A DNA stretch of 64,000 bases from Psychroserpens sp. SPM9 (GTDB lineage Bacteria; Bacteroidota; Bacteroidia; Flavobacteriales; Flavobacteriaceae). A program made the position numbers and the translations under genes. This document shows positions 35,857 to 44,660 of the stretch, in pieces (the stretch's first letter is position 1; every line of letters begins with the position of its first letter). Under the pieces are notes generated by a model. The model did not search any database and was not told the origin of the DNA. It saw only the letters and a program-made list of their open reading frames with translations. The stretch lies in contig NZ_JANZNR010000003.1 of assembly GCF_025153525.1 (NCBI RefSeq), forward strand, positions 124,001 to 188,000, read 5' to 3'.

Positions 35857-36103
35857 TTAAATTTAATTCTAAAATCAAATTTACGAATTTCATTTGCTTT
35901 TAATTATTTAGATAATATTTGTCTCAAATTTGTGCTTTCTATAGATGAGAATCTATCAATATTTGTAAGTCCTTTTCTGTATCGGTAAATAGAGTTGAAA
36001 ACAATTACATACGTCTTACCAAACCTGTCTCTCTGTTGTTTATAGAATCGTTGATACACCAATTTATTATTAATTTTTAAATTTGACCTTATAAAATAAA
36101 CAT
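35857..36103. other. Divergent intergenic region with a small palindrome
   Basis: A gap between the divergent VOC and TolB/TPR/AraC genes. It contains the perfect inverted repeat ATAGAT-GAGA-ATCTAT at 35941-35956, which could be an operator shared by both promoters. No small ORF or RNA gene is convincing. Confidence 0.4.
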
Positions 36104-37885
36104 TTGATCAATCAAAAATCTATAGCAGTACTTCCTTTCGTCAATATGAGTAGTGATATTGAAAACGAATACTTCTGCGACGGATTGACAGAAGAAATTA
36201 TAAACGCCTTAGCAAAAATCAAACAACTTTCTGTTACTTCCCGTACATCTTCATTTTATTTTAAAAACAAGTCAGTAACAGCAAAGGAAATAAGAGAAAA
36301 ATTAGAGGTAGCTACCTTTATTGAAGGTAGTGTAAGAACTTCAAAGAAGAAAATGCGTATTACAGTGCAAATGATTGATACTGTAGACGATTTTCATTTC
36401 TGGTCAGAAACCTTTGATAGAAACCCAGAAAACATTTTTGAAATTCAAGATGAAATTAGTCTGTTTATTGCTGAAAAATTACGTGAACATGTAGGTCATA
36501 TTGAGATAGAAGATAAGCTAGTAGCGCCTATTGATGTGCCTGTAGTTATCTATAGAGAATACCTGAAAGGAAGGTATTACATCATGAAGTTGGATTATAA
36601 AAATTCAATTAAGGGTATCAATATCTTAAAAGACGTAATACTTAAATCACCCAATTTTCCCAATCCCTATTTAGATATACATCTAGCCTATGTTAATATG
36701 GGGACTATGGGACTTTTACCTGCATTTGAAGCTTACGAGAAGGCCCAGCCTTATTTGTCAAAGGCATTAGAGTTAGACTCAAACTCATCAAGGTCACAAT
36801 TGAATTTGGCTTTGATAGAATGCTGGCAAAATTGGAATCTTAAGAAAGCTTACGAGCACGCTCATAAGGCTTTGGAGATGCAGCAAGCAGACGATATTTA
36901 CTTAACCATTTCTAATTTTTTGACAGTAGAAGGGAAATTAGATGCAGCACATAATTACCTTGAAAAAGCATTACAATTAGATCCGTATGCCGCTATCAAT
37001 CATCATTATAAAGGGTTTTTGTATTACTTAAAAGAAGAATACACTACAGCAATACCTTTCTTAAAAAAAGCTTTGGAGCTAGACCCTAAATTACCCTTTC
37101 CGCCAATTTACATCGGGATTTGTTTATTACTATCAGGCAAATCAAATGAAGCTTTGACGTACTTTGGTTCACTTGAAGGAGTTTCTGTGAAAGACCTTAC
37201 CAAATTAGGAGGTGAAACCATGTGTTATGCAAAGCTCAATGAAACGGAAAAGTGTAATGATGGATTAAAAGAACTAGAAACGTATTTATCAACAGCCCTT
37301 GTAGATAAGGCATTAACATTTTTAATATTAGTTAATGCGTTATTAGGTAATGATGAAAAGGTGGTTGATTTAATAACGCAAGCATACAATAATCATTTAC
37401 CATTAATTTTAGTATTAAATCCATCACCAATTCTTAAGCCTTTAAAAACTCACAAAGGATTTAAAGATATTATGCTTAAAGCTATTCCAGATAACGACAA
37501 CTACAAACAAAAGAAAAAGTACAAACAAGCACTATTAAATAAAGACGAAATAGAGAAGTACACAAAGGAACTTGAACAGATTATGATGGATTATAAATTG
37601 TACTTAAATCCAGACTTGTCATTAAAAGATTTAGCCTCTTACTTAGAACTGCCAACCAATTACGTTTCTCAATTATTAAACCTAGGGTTTCAAAAAAACT
37701 TCTCTGAATATGTGAATACTTTTAGAGTTGAGGAATTTAAAGAACGAGTACTTTTAGAAGAAAATAAAAGTTTAACCATTATGGCAGTGGCATACGATAG
37801 TGGTTTTAACTCTAAAACAGTATTTAATACGTTTTTCAAGAAATTAGTAGGAATGACACCAAACGATTATCGTAAAAGCTTGTAG
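36104..37885 (+). CDS. TolB-like/TPR/AraC fusion transcriptional regulator
   Basis: A 593-residue cytoplasmic protein starting at a TTG, as no ATG precedes the conserved part. Residues 5-130 are the TolB-like domain found in adenylate-cyclase/TPR proteins (KSIAVLPFVNMSSDIENEYF, CDGLTEEIINALAKI, EGSVRTSKKKMRI). TPR repeats follow (for example AQPYLSKALELDSNSSRSQL, AINHHYKGFLYYLKEEYTTA, KKALELDPKLPFPP). The last 110 residues are an AraC-type double HTH (LSLKDLASYLELPTNYVSQL, MAVAYDSGFNSKTVFNTFFK, GMTPNDYR). No transmembrane segment is present. It stands at the centre between the two mirrored Crp-barrel-DoxX modules and may act on both. Confidence 0.82.
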   Translation: MINQKSIAVLPFVNMSSDIENEYFCDGLTEEIINALAKIKQLSVTSRTSSFYFKNKSVTAKEIREKLEVATFIEGSVRTSKKKMRITVQMIDTVDDFHFWSETFDRNPENIFEIQDEISLFIAEKLREHVGHIEIEDKLVAPIDVPVVIYREYLKGRYYIMKLDYKNSIKGINILKDVILKSPNFPNPYLDIHLAYVNMGTMGLLPAFEAYEKAQPYLSKALELDSNSSRSQLNLALIECWQNWNLKKAYEHAHKALEMQQADDIYLTISNFLTVEGKLDAAHNYLEKALQLDPYAAINHHYKGFLYYLKEEYTTAIPFLKKALELDPKLPFPPIYIGICLLLSGKSNEALTYFGSLEGVSVKDLTKLGGETMCYAKLNETEKCNDGLKELETYLSTALVDKALTFLILVNALLGNDEKVVDLITQAYNNHLPLILVLNPSPILKPLKTHKGFKDIMLKAIPDNDNYKQKKKYKQALLNKDEIEKYTKELEQIMMDYKLYLNPDLSLKDLASYLELPTNYVSQLLNLGFQKNFSEYVNTFRVEEFKERVLLEENKSLTIMAVAYDSGFNSKTVFNTFFKKLVGMTPNDYRKSL

Positions 37886-37981
37886 ACACTTTTTTATTCT
37901 TATACTTTGTTAAGAAATTAAGCGAAGCTTTTCAATAAGTAGCGTCAAATAGTTAAATTTGAGTACAGTCGAAAAAGCATC

Positions 37982-38575
37982 TTGAAATTGGAGAACTCAC
38001 ATCAACTCATTATTGATAATGTTAGCAGGTTTATTGATTTAACCGAGCTTGAAAAACAGAAGTATATGTCTTTGCTTACAGACATAAAAGTAAAAAAGAA
38101 AACCTTTTTAATGCAGGCAGGCGACATTACTACATACGAGTATTTTATAACAAAAGGATGCTTAAAGGTATATACGCTGGATGAAGGTGGCGCGCCTCAC
38201 ATCTCTATGTTTGCTGTTGAAGATTATTGGACAGGTGACATGGCTAGTTTTATGACCATAGAGCCCACACGTTATTTTATTAAAGCTACTGAAGATTCTG
38301 AATTATTAGGAATTTCTAGAGCTAATTATGATTTGCTGTTTCAGGAAATACCAAAATTTGAACGGTTTTATCGCATACTATATCAAAGGTCACTCATAAG
38401 CTACATAAGGCGTTCTAACCATAGCATATCCTTAACCGCAGAAGAACGATACATTGCTTTTAAAAGGAAATATCCTAACATTATTAATAGAATTACCCAA
38501 AAAGACTTGGCAGCATATATTGGCATTACACCAGAGTTTATGAGTAAAATTATCTCTAAAGTCAACAGAATGTAA
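37982..38575 (+). CDS. Crp/Fnr family transcriptional regulator (plus-strand module)
   Basis: A 197-residue regulator with the cNMP-type barrel (KKTFLMQAGDITTYEYFITK) and a C-terminal HTH (ITQKDLAAYIGITPEFMSKI). It starts with TTG; no in-frame ATG comes before the conserved part. No Fe-S cysteine cluster is visible. It is the first gene of the module Crp - barrel - DoxX - FMN reductase and is paralogous to 34576-35166. Confidence 0.86.
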   Translation: MKLENSHQLIIDNVSRFIDLTELEKQKYMSLLTDIKVKKKTFLMQAGDITTYEYFITKGCLKVYTLDEGGAPHISMFAVEDYWTGDMASFMTIEPTRYFIKATEDSELLGISRANYDLLFQEIPKFERFYRILYQRSLISYIRRSNHSISLTAEERYIAFKRKYPNIINRITQKDLAAYIGITPEFMSKIISKVNRM

Positions 38576-38628
38576 AAGTCTTAAACTAGTTCATTTTTTT
38601 TCATGTCTTCCTATCGGAATTTTGAAGC

Positions 38629-39273
38629 ATGAAAAAAGTAATCATCATCACATCATTTTTAACAATTGGGTTTGCCAACTATTTACAAGCTCAATTTACA
38701 CAAGTAGAACTGTTTTCTGGTTTAGATAAGACAGATTTTACATTATACTCTAGCTACACTCTTAATAAGAGCGAAACTCTAAGTGTTAATACGCTCGCGT
38801 TTTTTCAGAAATTTAGAGATGACGAAAACCAAAGCTTTGATGAGACAGGTGTGCAACCAACGTTATTCTGGAACATTAATAAAACTATTGCTATTGGACC
38901 ATCTTTATATTACAACAGTTTCTCTGGATATTCTGAACGATTGTCAGCAAAGTTCACACTACAACATTCACGAGTCGTATTTGTAATTATTCCTACGCTA
39001 GCGTATTCTGAACAAAAGGATGCTAGCTATGCCGAAGCATTTGCACAATTTCAATTCAATAAACCCATAAACGATAAAATCACTCTTTGGTTCAACGGAC
39101 AGTTTTTAACCGTTTGGGATGAATTTAAAACACATTCAAGAAGTTTTCAGCAATTGAGAACTGGCGTATCATTTAACGGACATCAGTTTGGTATTGGTAT
39201 TGGTTTTGACCAATATGGGCAATCACCTATAGAACAATCATCTTTCGGTGTGTATTACCGAAACACTTTATAA
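38629..39273 (+). CDS. Outer-membrane beta-barrel-like protein (plus-strand module)
   Basis: A 214-residue protein with a signal peptide (ending LQAQ) and about ten amphipathic strands rich in Phe and Tyr, ending in YYRNTL. The C-terminal half is alike to the protein at 33879 (SFQQLRTGVSFNGHQFGIGI with DQYGQ and SFGVYY). No function is recognised. It lies 53 bp after the Crp-like gene and 22 bp before the DoxX gene. Confidence 0.7.
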   Translation: MKKVIIITSFLTIGFANYLQAQFTQVELFSGLDKTDFTLYSSYTLNKSETLSVNTLAFFQKFRDDENQSFDETGVQPTLFWNINKTIAIGPSLYYNSFSGYSERLSAKFTLQHSRVVFVIIPTLAYSEQKDASYAEAFAQFQFNKPINDKITLWFNGQFLTVWDEFKTHSRSFQQLRTGVSFNGHQFGIGIGFDQYGQSPIEQSSFGVYYRNTL

Positions 39274-39295
39274 ACAATTTTAAATCTTAAATAGT

Positions 39296-39751
39296 ATGAA
39301 ACATTTAGTACAAAAACTTTTAAAAACGCATCCAAATATTGGATTTAGCATTGCACGATTAACACTTGGTTTAGTCATGTTTCCGCATGGTGCACAGAAA
39401 CTATTAAGTCTTTTTGGTGGTTATGGTTATACGGCAACTATGGAATCATTTACAACTCAAATGGGATTACCAAGTATTGTAGCATTCTCAATAATTATGA
39501 TTGAATTCTTTGGCTCAATATCACTAATTCTTGGACTCTTCAGCAGGTTTTGGGCATTAGCACTTGCAGGAATGTTCATAGGCATCATTTATATGACGCA
39601 ATTAGAAAATGGCTTTTTTATGAATTGGTATGGTAATCAAGCAGGTGAAGGTTACGAATATTCACTTCTAATTATCGGTCTTGCTTTAACCATAATAGTT
39701 AATGGTAGCGGAAAATGGTCGCTAGATAATTTAATCTTAAAAAAACAATAA
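39296..39751 (+). CDS. DoxX family membrane protein (plus-strand module)
   Basis: A 151-residue DoxX protein with four hydrophobic segments. The typical start IARLTLGLVMFPHGAQKLLS and the pattern FFGSISLILGLFSRFWALAL are clear, closer to the family consensus than the paralogue at 33466. It is followed by an NADPH-dependent FMN reductase with 2 bp between, a pairing that fits the redox role proposed for DoxX proteins. Confidence 0.9.
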   Translation: MKHLVQKLLKTHPNIGFSIARLTLGLVMFPHGAQKLLSLFGGYGYTATMESFTTQMGLPSIVAFSIIMIEFFGSISLILGLFSRFWALALAGMFIGIIYMTQLENGFFMNWYGNQAGEGYEYSLLIIGLALTIIVNGSGKWSLDNLILKKQ

Positions 39752-39753
39752 TT

Positions 39754-40284
39754 ATGAAAACAATAATCACAATCGCAGGGAGTAATAGTCAAAAATCCAT
39801 CAATAAAAATTTATTGGTGTACACATCAGGCCTATTAAAAGATGTAGATATTATTTCAATTGATTTAAACGATTATGTATTGCCTATTTATGGGCTTGAT
39901 TATGAAGCTGAAAATGGCATCCCTACTGCTATTAAAAAATTGGATAAGTTACTTAATACTGCGGATGGATTTATAATATCTCTTGCAGAACACAACGGAT
40001 CCTATGCAGCAGTGTTTAAAAACACTATAGACTGGTTGTCTCGTGTAAATATGAAAATATGGAGAGAAAAACCAATGCTGTTAATGGCAACCTCGCCAGG
40101 AGGTAGAGGTGGAGCAACGGTATTAGAATCGGCAAGTGCCTACTTTCCGTTTATGGGAGCTAATATCACAGACACATTTTCATTGCCTAATTTCTACGAT
40201 AATTTCAAAGACGGTAAGGTAATAGACACTAATCTCGAAAAGGAAATGAAAGAGAAAGTGCGTAACTATTCTTTTGAACTCTGA
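39754..40284 (+). CDS. NADPH-dependent FMN reductase-like protein
   Basis: A 176-residue flavodoxin-fold enzyme. The phosphate loop of FMN is IAGSNSQKSINKNLL, and the conserved LAEHNGSYAAVFKNTIDWLS holds the isoalloxazine-side residues; MATSPGGRGGA completes the flavin site. It would reduce FMN, quinones or azo-type compounds with NAD(P)H. It lies 2 bp after the DoxX gene, so it is part of the plus-strand module. Confidence 0.88.
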   Translation: MKTIITIAGSNSQKSINKNLLVYTSGLLKDVDIISIDLNDYVLPIYGLDYEAENGIPTAIKKLDKLLNTADGFIISLAEHNGSYAAVFKNTIDWLSRVNMKIWREKPMLLMATSPGGRGGATVLESASAYFPFMGANITDTFSLPNFYDNFKDGKVIDTNLEKEMKEKVRNYSFEL

Positions 40285-40445
40285 ACATTATAACGTTAGG
40301 AAAAATAACACAAAGAGAATAGTTTACAAAATTAATCACAACACTGATGAGCCTATATTGAGTCAACCTATCCAACTCTGTTGATATAGTTAATGTAATT
40401 TTACGTGTTTTCTTTAACTTTAATTTTTTAATTTTATGGTTATCG

Positions 40446-41300
40446 ATGACACGTGATTTTATACATATCAATGACTTTATTATTTTGGTTGAAGAAGCTT
40501 ATTCTACTAAAATAGAAGTTGACTCGTGTCGTTTTGATGAACCCATAGTAGGCGTTGCATTTTACGGTTCTGGTAATGTAAACTTAGCGGTAAAATACGG
40601 TCAAGACCAAAAAGATTTTGAATACACCAAAGGACTTTCCCTATCATTTTATGCAGACGAACACGTAGAATTTGAACATACTGTAAGCCCAAATAAGAGT
40701 TTAAAATGCATCGTTGTAGCGACTAAGCTGAGTAATCTAGAACAACTACCAAATGAAGAGGGTGAATTGTTTTCCGATTTATTACACGAATTGGTAAAGC
40801 CTAAAGACAGCTACGTGGAGGGACCTTGTTTCTATATGACACCCGAGATGGAGAGTATCTTGGAAGCCTTTTTCACAAATAACTATTCTGGCAAGACTAA
40901 AATGATGTTTTTTAGAAGCCAAATTACAGCTTTGTTATCCCACTTTTTTGGTCAACTTGCTATAAAACAAGAAGAAGCTTCAAAACCACAACATAGGAAA
41001 CAATTAAATAAGGCAAAAGATATACTATTAGAAAATTTAGATAATCCTCCCTCTCTTTCGGAGCTTTCTAAAGCCATTGGATTTAATACTACCAGACTCA
41101 AAAGAGAGTTTAAGGCCATTTTTGGTGTGCCAGTATTCAAATATCTTCAAAATGAAAGGCTTGCTTCAGCGCATAAACTTATTAGTGACAAAGAAGCTAC
41201 GGTACAAGAGGCTGCATGGCAAGTTGGTTATGATAGCCTGAGTTCTTTCTCTAATGCTTTTGTAAAAAAATTCGGCTATCGTCCTAGTCAAATTAAATAA
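40446..41300 (+). CDS. AraC family transcriptional regulator (PchR-like)
   Basis: A 284-residue regulator. The N-terminal 150 residues form an effector domain of beta-rich type (CRFDEPIVGVAFYGSGNVNL), and the C-terminal 100 residues are an AraC double HTH (PSLSELSKAIGFNTTRLKRE and VQEAAWQVGYDSLSSFSNAF, then FGYRPSQIK). The FNTTRLKREFKAIFG wording is that of PchR-like regulators, which in other bacteria respond to siderophores or small metabolites; the effector here is unknown. It may control the following run 41444-44296. Confidence 0.87.
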   Translation: MTRDFIHINDFIILVEEAYSTKIEVDSCRFDEPIVGVAFYGSGNVNLAVKYGQDQKDFEYTKGLSLSFYADEHVEFEHTVSPNKSLKCIVVATKLSNLEQLPNEEGELFSDLLHELVKPKDSYVEGPCFYMTPEMESILEAFFTNNYSGKTKMMFFRSQITALLSHFFGQLAIKQEEASKPQHRKQLNKAKDILLENLDNPPSLSELSKAIGFNTTRLKREFKAIFGVPVFKYLQNERLASAHKLISDKEATVQEAAWQVGYDSLSSFSNAFVKKFGYRPSQIK

Positions 41301-41443
41301 ACTTCTATTCGAATCAAGTTACTAAAAGCTTGAATACCTTATTTATCGTTTGATGCGCTTTTCGAACAAATCATACTTCTTTTAGAATAAGTACCTGATT
41401 AGGAATGACTATAGATTTGTGTCATAATTTAAAAACAAAGATT

Positions 41444-41836
41444 ATGATAACCAACAGATTATTTAGTATTGCTCTTGGCGTATTAGTCTGGGCTTTAGGG
41501 GTTAGCTTTTACTTGCTTTCCTTTAATTTTCCTCTAATTGACAACATAGAGTTGCAATCTAACATAGTACTAGTCTTAGCGATTATCCCAAGCGCTTGTT
41601 TAGGAACGTATTTGTTTTATCTAAAGCGACGAATGAAACCAAGCGCATTAGCACTAACTTTTGTTCTCATGGCTACTTTATTGGATATTTTGATTACAGT
41701 ACCCGTATTTATTATACCTGCTGGAGGCAGTTATTCAGAATTTTTTGGTGATCCCATGTTTTACATCATTGTCGTGGAGTTCTATTACATCGTACAATAC
41801 TTCGGAACATATATGCTTAAAAAAGTAGCACCATGA
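41444..41836 (+). CDS. DUF5367-like small membrane protein
   Basis: A 130-residue membrane protein with four hydrophobic segments (start MITNRLFSIALGVLVWALGV). It resembles the DUF5367 group of unknown function. I chose the ATG at 41444; an in-frame ATG at 41405 adds 13 hydrophilic residues with no support. The stop overlaps the next start by 4 bp (ATGA), indicating translational coupling. Confidence 0.65.
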   Translation: MITNRLFSIALGVLVWALGVSFYLLSFNFPLIDNIELQSNIVLVLAIIPSACLGTYLFYLKRRMKPSALALTFVLMATLLDILITVPVFIIPAGGSYSEFFGDPMFYIIVVEFYYIVQYFGTYMLKKVAP

Positions 41837-42201
41837 TAAGCGTAGTAAAATTAATCATAATAGTAATTCTTAGTGTTACGTTGGAGTTAAATGAATCAAT
41901 AGCGATAACGGAAGAGAATGAATATTTTGCTTCTGTGATGACAAGAACAAAGGATTTTAAAAAGGCGAGAGCTTTTGTAATTCTAACCAATAAGTGCAAC
42001 GTATGTCATCATAAACGCAATAGACGTAGAGTGTTTACTGAAAAAAACATGAATGGTTGGGCAAATGATGTGTACAAGGAGGTATTCATAAAAAAAAGAA
42101 TGCCTAAGGGTAAAAAAATAAAACTCACCTCCAAAGAGTATCAAGACTTATTAACCTGGATATCATCCACAAAAAGCAATCAAAATGGAAATAAACTTTA
42201 A
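41833..42201 (+). CDS. Small exported protein with a CxxCH haem-binding motif
   Basis: A 122-residue protein with an N-terminal signal or anchor helix (MISVVKLIIIVILSVTLELN). The motif NKCNVCHHKRN near residue 54 is a CxxCH haem c attachment site, and a downstream MPKGKKIKLTSKEYQDLLTW with a methionine could give the axial ligand, so it resembles a tiny c-type cytochrome or haem-binding domain. It overlaps both neighbours (4 bp and 17 bp). The protein is strongly basic around the motif, which is unusual. Confidence 0.6.
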   Translation: MISVVKLIIIVILSVTLELNESIAITEENEYFASVMTRTKDFKKARAFVILTNKCNVCHHKRNRRRVFTEKNMNGWANDVYKEVFIKKRMPKGKKIKLTSKEYQDLLTWISSTKSNQNGNKL

Positions 42202-42679
42202 AATTATCGTATTAATGCTAAGCATCTTATTTACAGGGTTAACGGCAGGTTTATGTTTTACCTGGTCTAACGCTATAACACCAGGCATTGGCAAATTGGA
42301 TGACTTAGGGTTCTTGCAATCATTTCAAGCAATGAACCGTGCTATTATCAACCCTAGTTTTCTCATCGTTTTTTTGGGACCAGTATTGCTCTTATTCATT
42401 AATGCCTTTTTACATCGTAATACACATCCAACAACATTCTGGTCATTTATGGTGGCTGCAATTTTGTTTTTCTTGGGTATTGGTCTTATCACAGTTTTTA
42501 AAAATGTTCCGCTCAATGAGGTACTTGATAAAACTGTATTAGATAATCTTTCGGCAGTTGAACTTAAAGAATTGAGAACCAAATTTGAGCAACCCTGGAA
42601 CCGTTGGCACATGCAACGAACTATTGCCTCATTTACCTCATTTGCTCTATTGTTAATAGGACTTATTTATACAAAATAA
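42185..42679 (+). CDS. DUF1772 (anthrone oxygenase-like) membrane protein
   Basis: A 164-residue four-helix membrane protein. The pattern FTGLTAGLCFTWSNAITPGI followed by FLQSFQAMNRAIINPSF is the DUF1772 signature; family members include cofactor-free anthrone oxygenases and DoxX-like proteins. The C-terminal NRWHMQRTIASFTSFALLL is also typical. It overlaps the CxxCH gene by 17 bp. The substrate is unknown. Confidence 0.85.
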   Translation: MEINFKIIVLMLSILFTGLTAGLCFTWSNAITPGIGKLDDLGFLQSFQAMNRAIINPSFLIVFLGPVLLLFINAFLHRNTHPTTFWSFMVAAILFFLGIGLITVFKNVPLNEVLDKTVLDNLSAVELKELRTKFEQPWNRWHMQRTIASFTSFALLLIGLIYTK

Positions 42680-42716
42680 ACAACTTAAAAATTATAAACA
42701 TTTAAAATTTAAAATC

Positions 42717-43541
42717 ATGAAATCAGAAAACATTTTAGTTATTGGAGGGACTGGAAAAACCGGTCGTAGAGTTGCTGAAAATTTAACACAATCCGGACAC
42801 AACGTAAGAGTTGTTGGCAGAAAAACAAATCCAGCTTTTGATTGGGAGAATCCTGAAAGCTATGATGCTGCTTTAAAAAATATGGATAGAGCATACATTG
42901 TATATTATCCAGATTTGGCAGTGCCAGGTTCAAGAGATGCAATAACCGCATTATCAGAAAAAGCTTTAAAGGCTGGTTTAAAAAAAGTGGTTTTACTTTC
43001 TGGAAAAGGTGAAACTGAAGCTGAAGCTTGTGAAGACATCGTTGCCAATTCAGGCTTAAATTATACGTTGGTGAGAGCCTCATGGTTTAATCAAAATTTT
43101 AGTGAAGGTGCATTTTTGGATTTTGTACAGAATGGCGTTGTGGCATTGCCTATGCCAGAAGCAAGAATTCCATTTGTGGATGCAGATGATATCGCAGACG
43201 TTGTTTCAAAAGTCCTACTAGATGATAGTTATAACGGACAAACCATAACTGTTACTGGACCTCAAAAAAGAACGTTTAAAGAAGTCGTCGGAATTATGGC
43301 AGAGGCGTCCAACAAGCATATACAATTTGTGCCAATTACTATTGACGAATTTAAGGAAGGTATGAAAAAAGCAGGATTACCTGATTCTTATGTATGGTTA
43401 TTCGGGTATTTATTCCAAGAAGTGTTAGGAAATCCAGATAATCAAGAAGTCTCTGATGATGTTGCCAAAGTGTTAGGCAGACCAGCAAAGGATTTTGAAG
43501 TCTTCGCGAAAGAAACCGCTGCAACTGGTATTTGGAGTTAA
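42717..43541 (+). CDS. NmrA/NAD(P)H-binding family oxidoreductase-like protein
   Basis: A 274-residue Rossmann-fold protein with the nucleotide loop VIGGTGKTGRRVAENL near residue 7 and the atypical SDR pattern of the NmrA/quinone oxidoreductase-2 group (VRASWFNQNFSEGAFLDFVQ, PFVDADDIADV, YNGQTITVTGP). These proteins act as NAD(P)-dependent reductases or redox sensors. It follows DUF1772 by 37 bp and fits the redox theme of the cluster. Confidence 0.88.
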   Translation: MKSENILVIGGTGKTGRRVAENLTQSGHNVRVVGRKTNPAFDWENPESYDAALKNMDRAYIVYYPDLAVPGSRDAITALSEKALKAGLKKVVLLSGKGETEAEACEDIVANSGLNYTLVRASWFNQNFSEGAFLDFVQNGVVALPMPEARIPFVDADDIADVVSKVLLDDSYNGQTITVTGPQKRTFKEVVGIMAEASNKHIQFVPITIDEFKEGMKKAGLPDSYVWLFGYLFQEVLGNPDNQEVSDDVAKVLGRPAKDFEVFAKETAATGIWS

Positions 43542-43558
43542 AATAAAAATTTTAAAAA

Positions 43559-44296
43559 ATGAAAAAAACAATTTGCTTATTACTGTTTGTTCTTGGCATT
43601 TCTATTCAAGTAATTAGCCAAGAACTATTATTAAGCCCACAAAATAATCCTGCCAATATCAATCTGCTTAAGTCAGAAACATCAAAAATGTCTTGGTTTA
43701 TGGTAAAGGATTCAATTGAAATTAACATTGGAGACATTTTTACTAAAATTAAGAAAGGAAAAGGTAGTGTGACTGTTATAACTACTGTAGTCATAAAACA
43801 ATCAGCTGGTACTTGGGTAGATAGTACTATAGTTGGAACGAAAAACTTAAAGCCTATTTATCATTCTTCATACAATCAACAAAGAGATATGGTTTTAAAA
43901 TTCGGTAAAAACATAACAGGTTATTATTTAGATAAGCAAACCAACACCAAAACTAAAATATCGGAAGAAGTTAAAAAATCATTTTTTGATAGTAATTTTT
44001 ACCCACAACTATTAAGACTTTTACCTTTAAATAACGGCTATTTTAAAACTATTGCAATTTTTGACTACAATCCAAAATCAAACATTGGTGTTATAACTGC
44101 AACAATAAAAAGTACCGAAGAAACAACCATAAAACACCATGGGAAATTAAAACAAGTATGGAAGGTTGAAACTACAGACGAGATTTCAAACAACTCAGCT
44201 ATAATTACGTATTACATTGATATGATAACCAGAAAAATTCTAAAACAAGAGCTTGATATAGCTGGTAGAAAAATGATTATGAGATTGGATGAATAG
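43559..44296 (+). CDS. Exported hypothetical protein
   Basis: A 245-residue protein with a signal peptide (start MKKTICLLLFVLGISIQVIS). The mature part is beta-rich (KGSVTVITTVVIKQ ... YYIDMITRKILKQELDIAGR) and resembles DUF3108-type periplasmic proteins, but I would not assign a family. It starts 17 bp after the NmrA-like gene and is the last gene of the run that follows the AraC regulator. Confidence 0.65.
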   Translation: MKKTICLLLFVLGISIQVISQELLLSPQNNPANINLLKSETSKMSWFMVKDSIEINIGDIFTKIKKGKGSVTVITTVVIKQSAGTWVDSTIVGTKNLKPIYHSSYNQQRDMVLKFGKNITGYYLDKQTNTKTKISEEVKKSFFDSNFYPQLLRLLPLNNGYFKTIAIFDYNPKSNIGVITATIKSTEETTIKHHGKLKQVWKVETTDEISNNSAIITYYIDMITRKILKQELDIAGRKMIMRLDE

Positions 44297-44406
44297 AGAA
44301 ATTAAATCGAAAACTATTGCCAATATTATTCCTATTATTTGGGAGATGGCTATTTGAAGAATACGATACGCCATGCATGTTCATTGAGGTTTTAAAAGAC
44401 TCGTAA
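44293..44406 (+). pseudogene. Possible remnant of a small membrane protein gene
   Basis: An ATG-less frame reads EKLNRKLLPILFLLFGRWLF then EEYDTPCMFIEVLKDS and a stop at 44404-44406. The hydrophobic stretch followed by a polar tail looks like the end of a membrane protein, and the wording is less random than its surroundings, but there is no start codon except a TTG at 44317. It could be a short real gene, a decayed one or chance. Confidence 0.2.
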
Positions 44407-44420
44407 TGATTATAAACTTA

Positions 44421-44470
44421 GTTCTGATTCTTAAAGTAGAACTTTTTAATTCTGTAGTCTACTTAATTTT
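44421..44470. repeat. Duplicated intergenic element 1, copy A
   Basis: About 50 bp (core TAAAGTAGAACTTT, then ATTCTGT and CTAC) that recurs with a few changes at 46652-46701. In this copy, element 2 follows after about 65 bp. Apart from elements 1 and 2 and the possible remnant at 44293-44406, nothing else is seen in the gap 44297-44645. Confidence 0.5.
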
Positions 44471-44535
44471 ATCAAAAATTAAATGAAAATGTAGAAATGA
44501 ACACTAAAAAGTATTAAGAACTTATAGAAAATCTA

Positions 44536-44660
44536 CAATTCATCATTTTAAATCAACAGCTCAGTTATTTGGATTCCGAAACATCTATATTTTATAGAAA
44601 ATTTGCAGCTTAATTTAAAAGAGCATCAATCATAAACGAATAATTATGAAATCAATTAAA
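44536..44660. repeat. Duplicated intergenic element 2, copy A
   Basis: About 125 bp that matches 47073-47210 in sequence and order: CAATTCATCATT, AAATCAACAG, GGTTATTT-like, TTTATAGAAAATTTGCA and a leader that runs into the start codon and first codons (TCAATTAAAATGAAAA). It holds the probable promoter and leader of the serine hydrolase gene at 44646. Confidence 0.5.
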
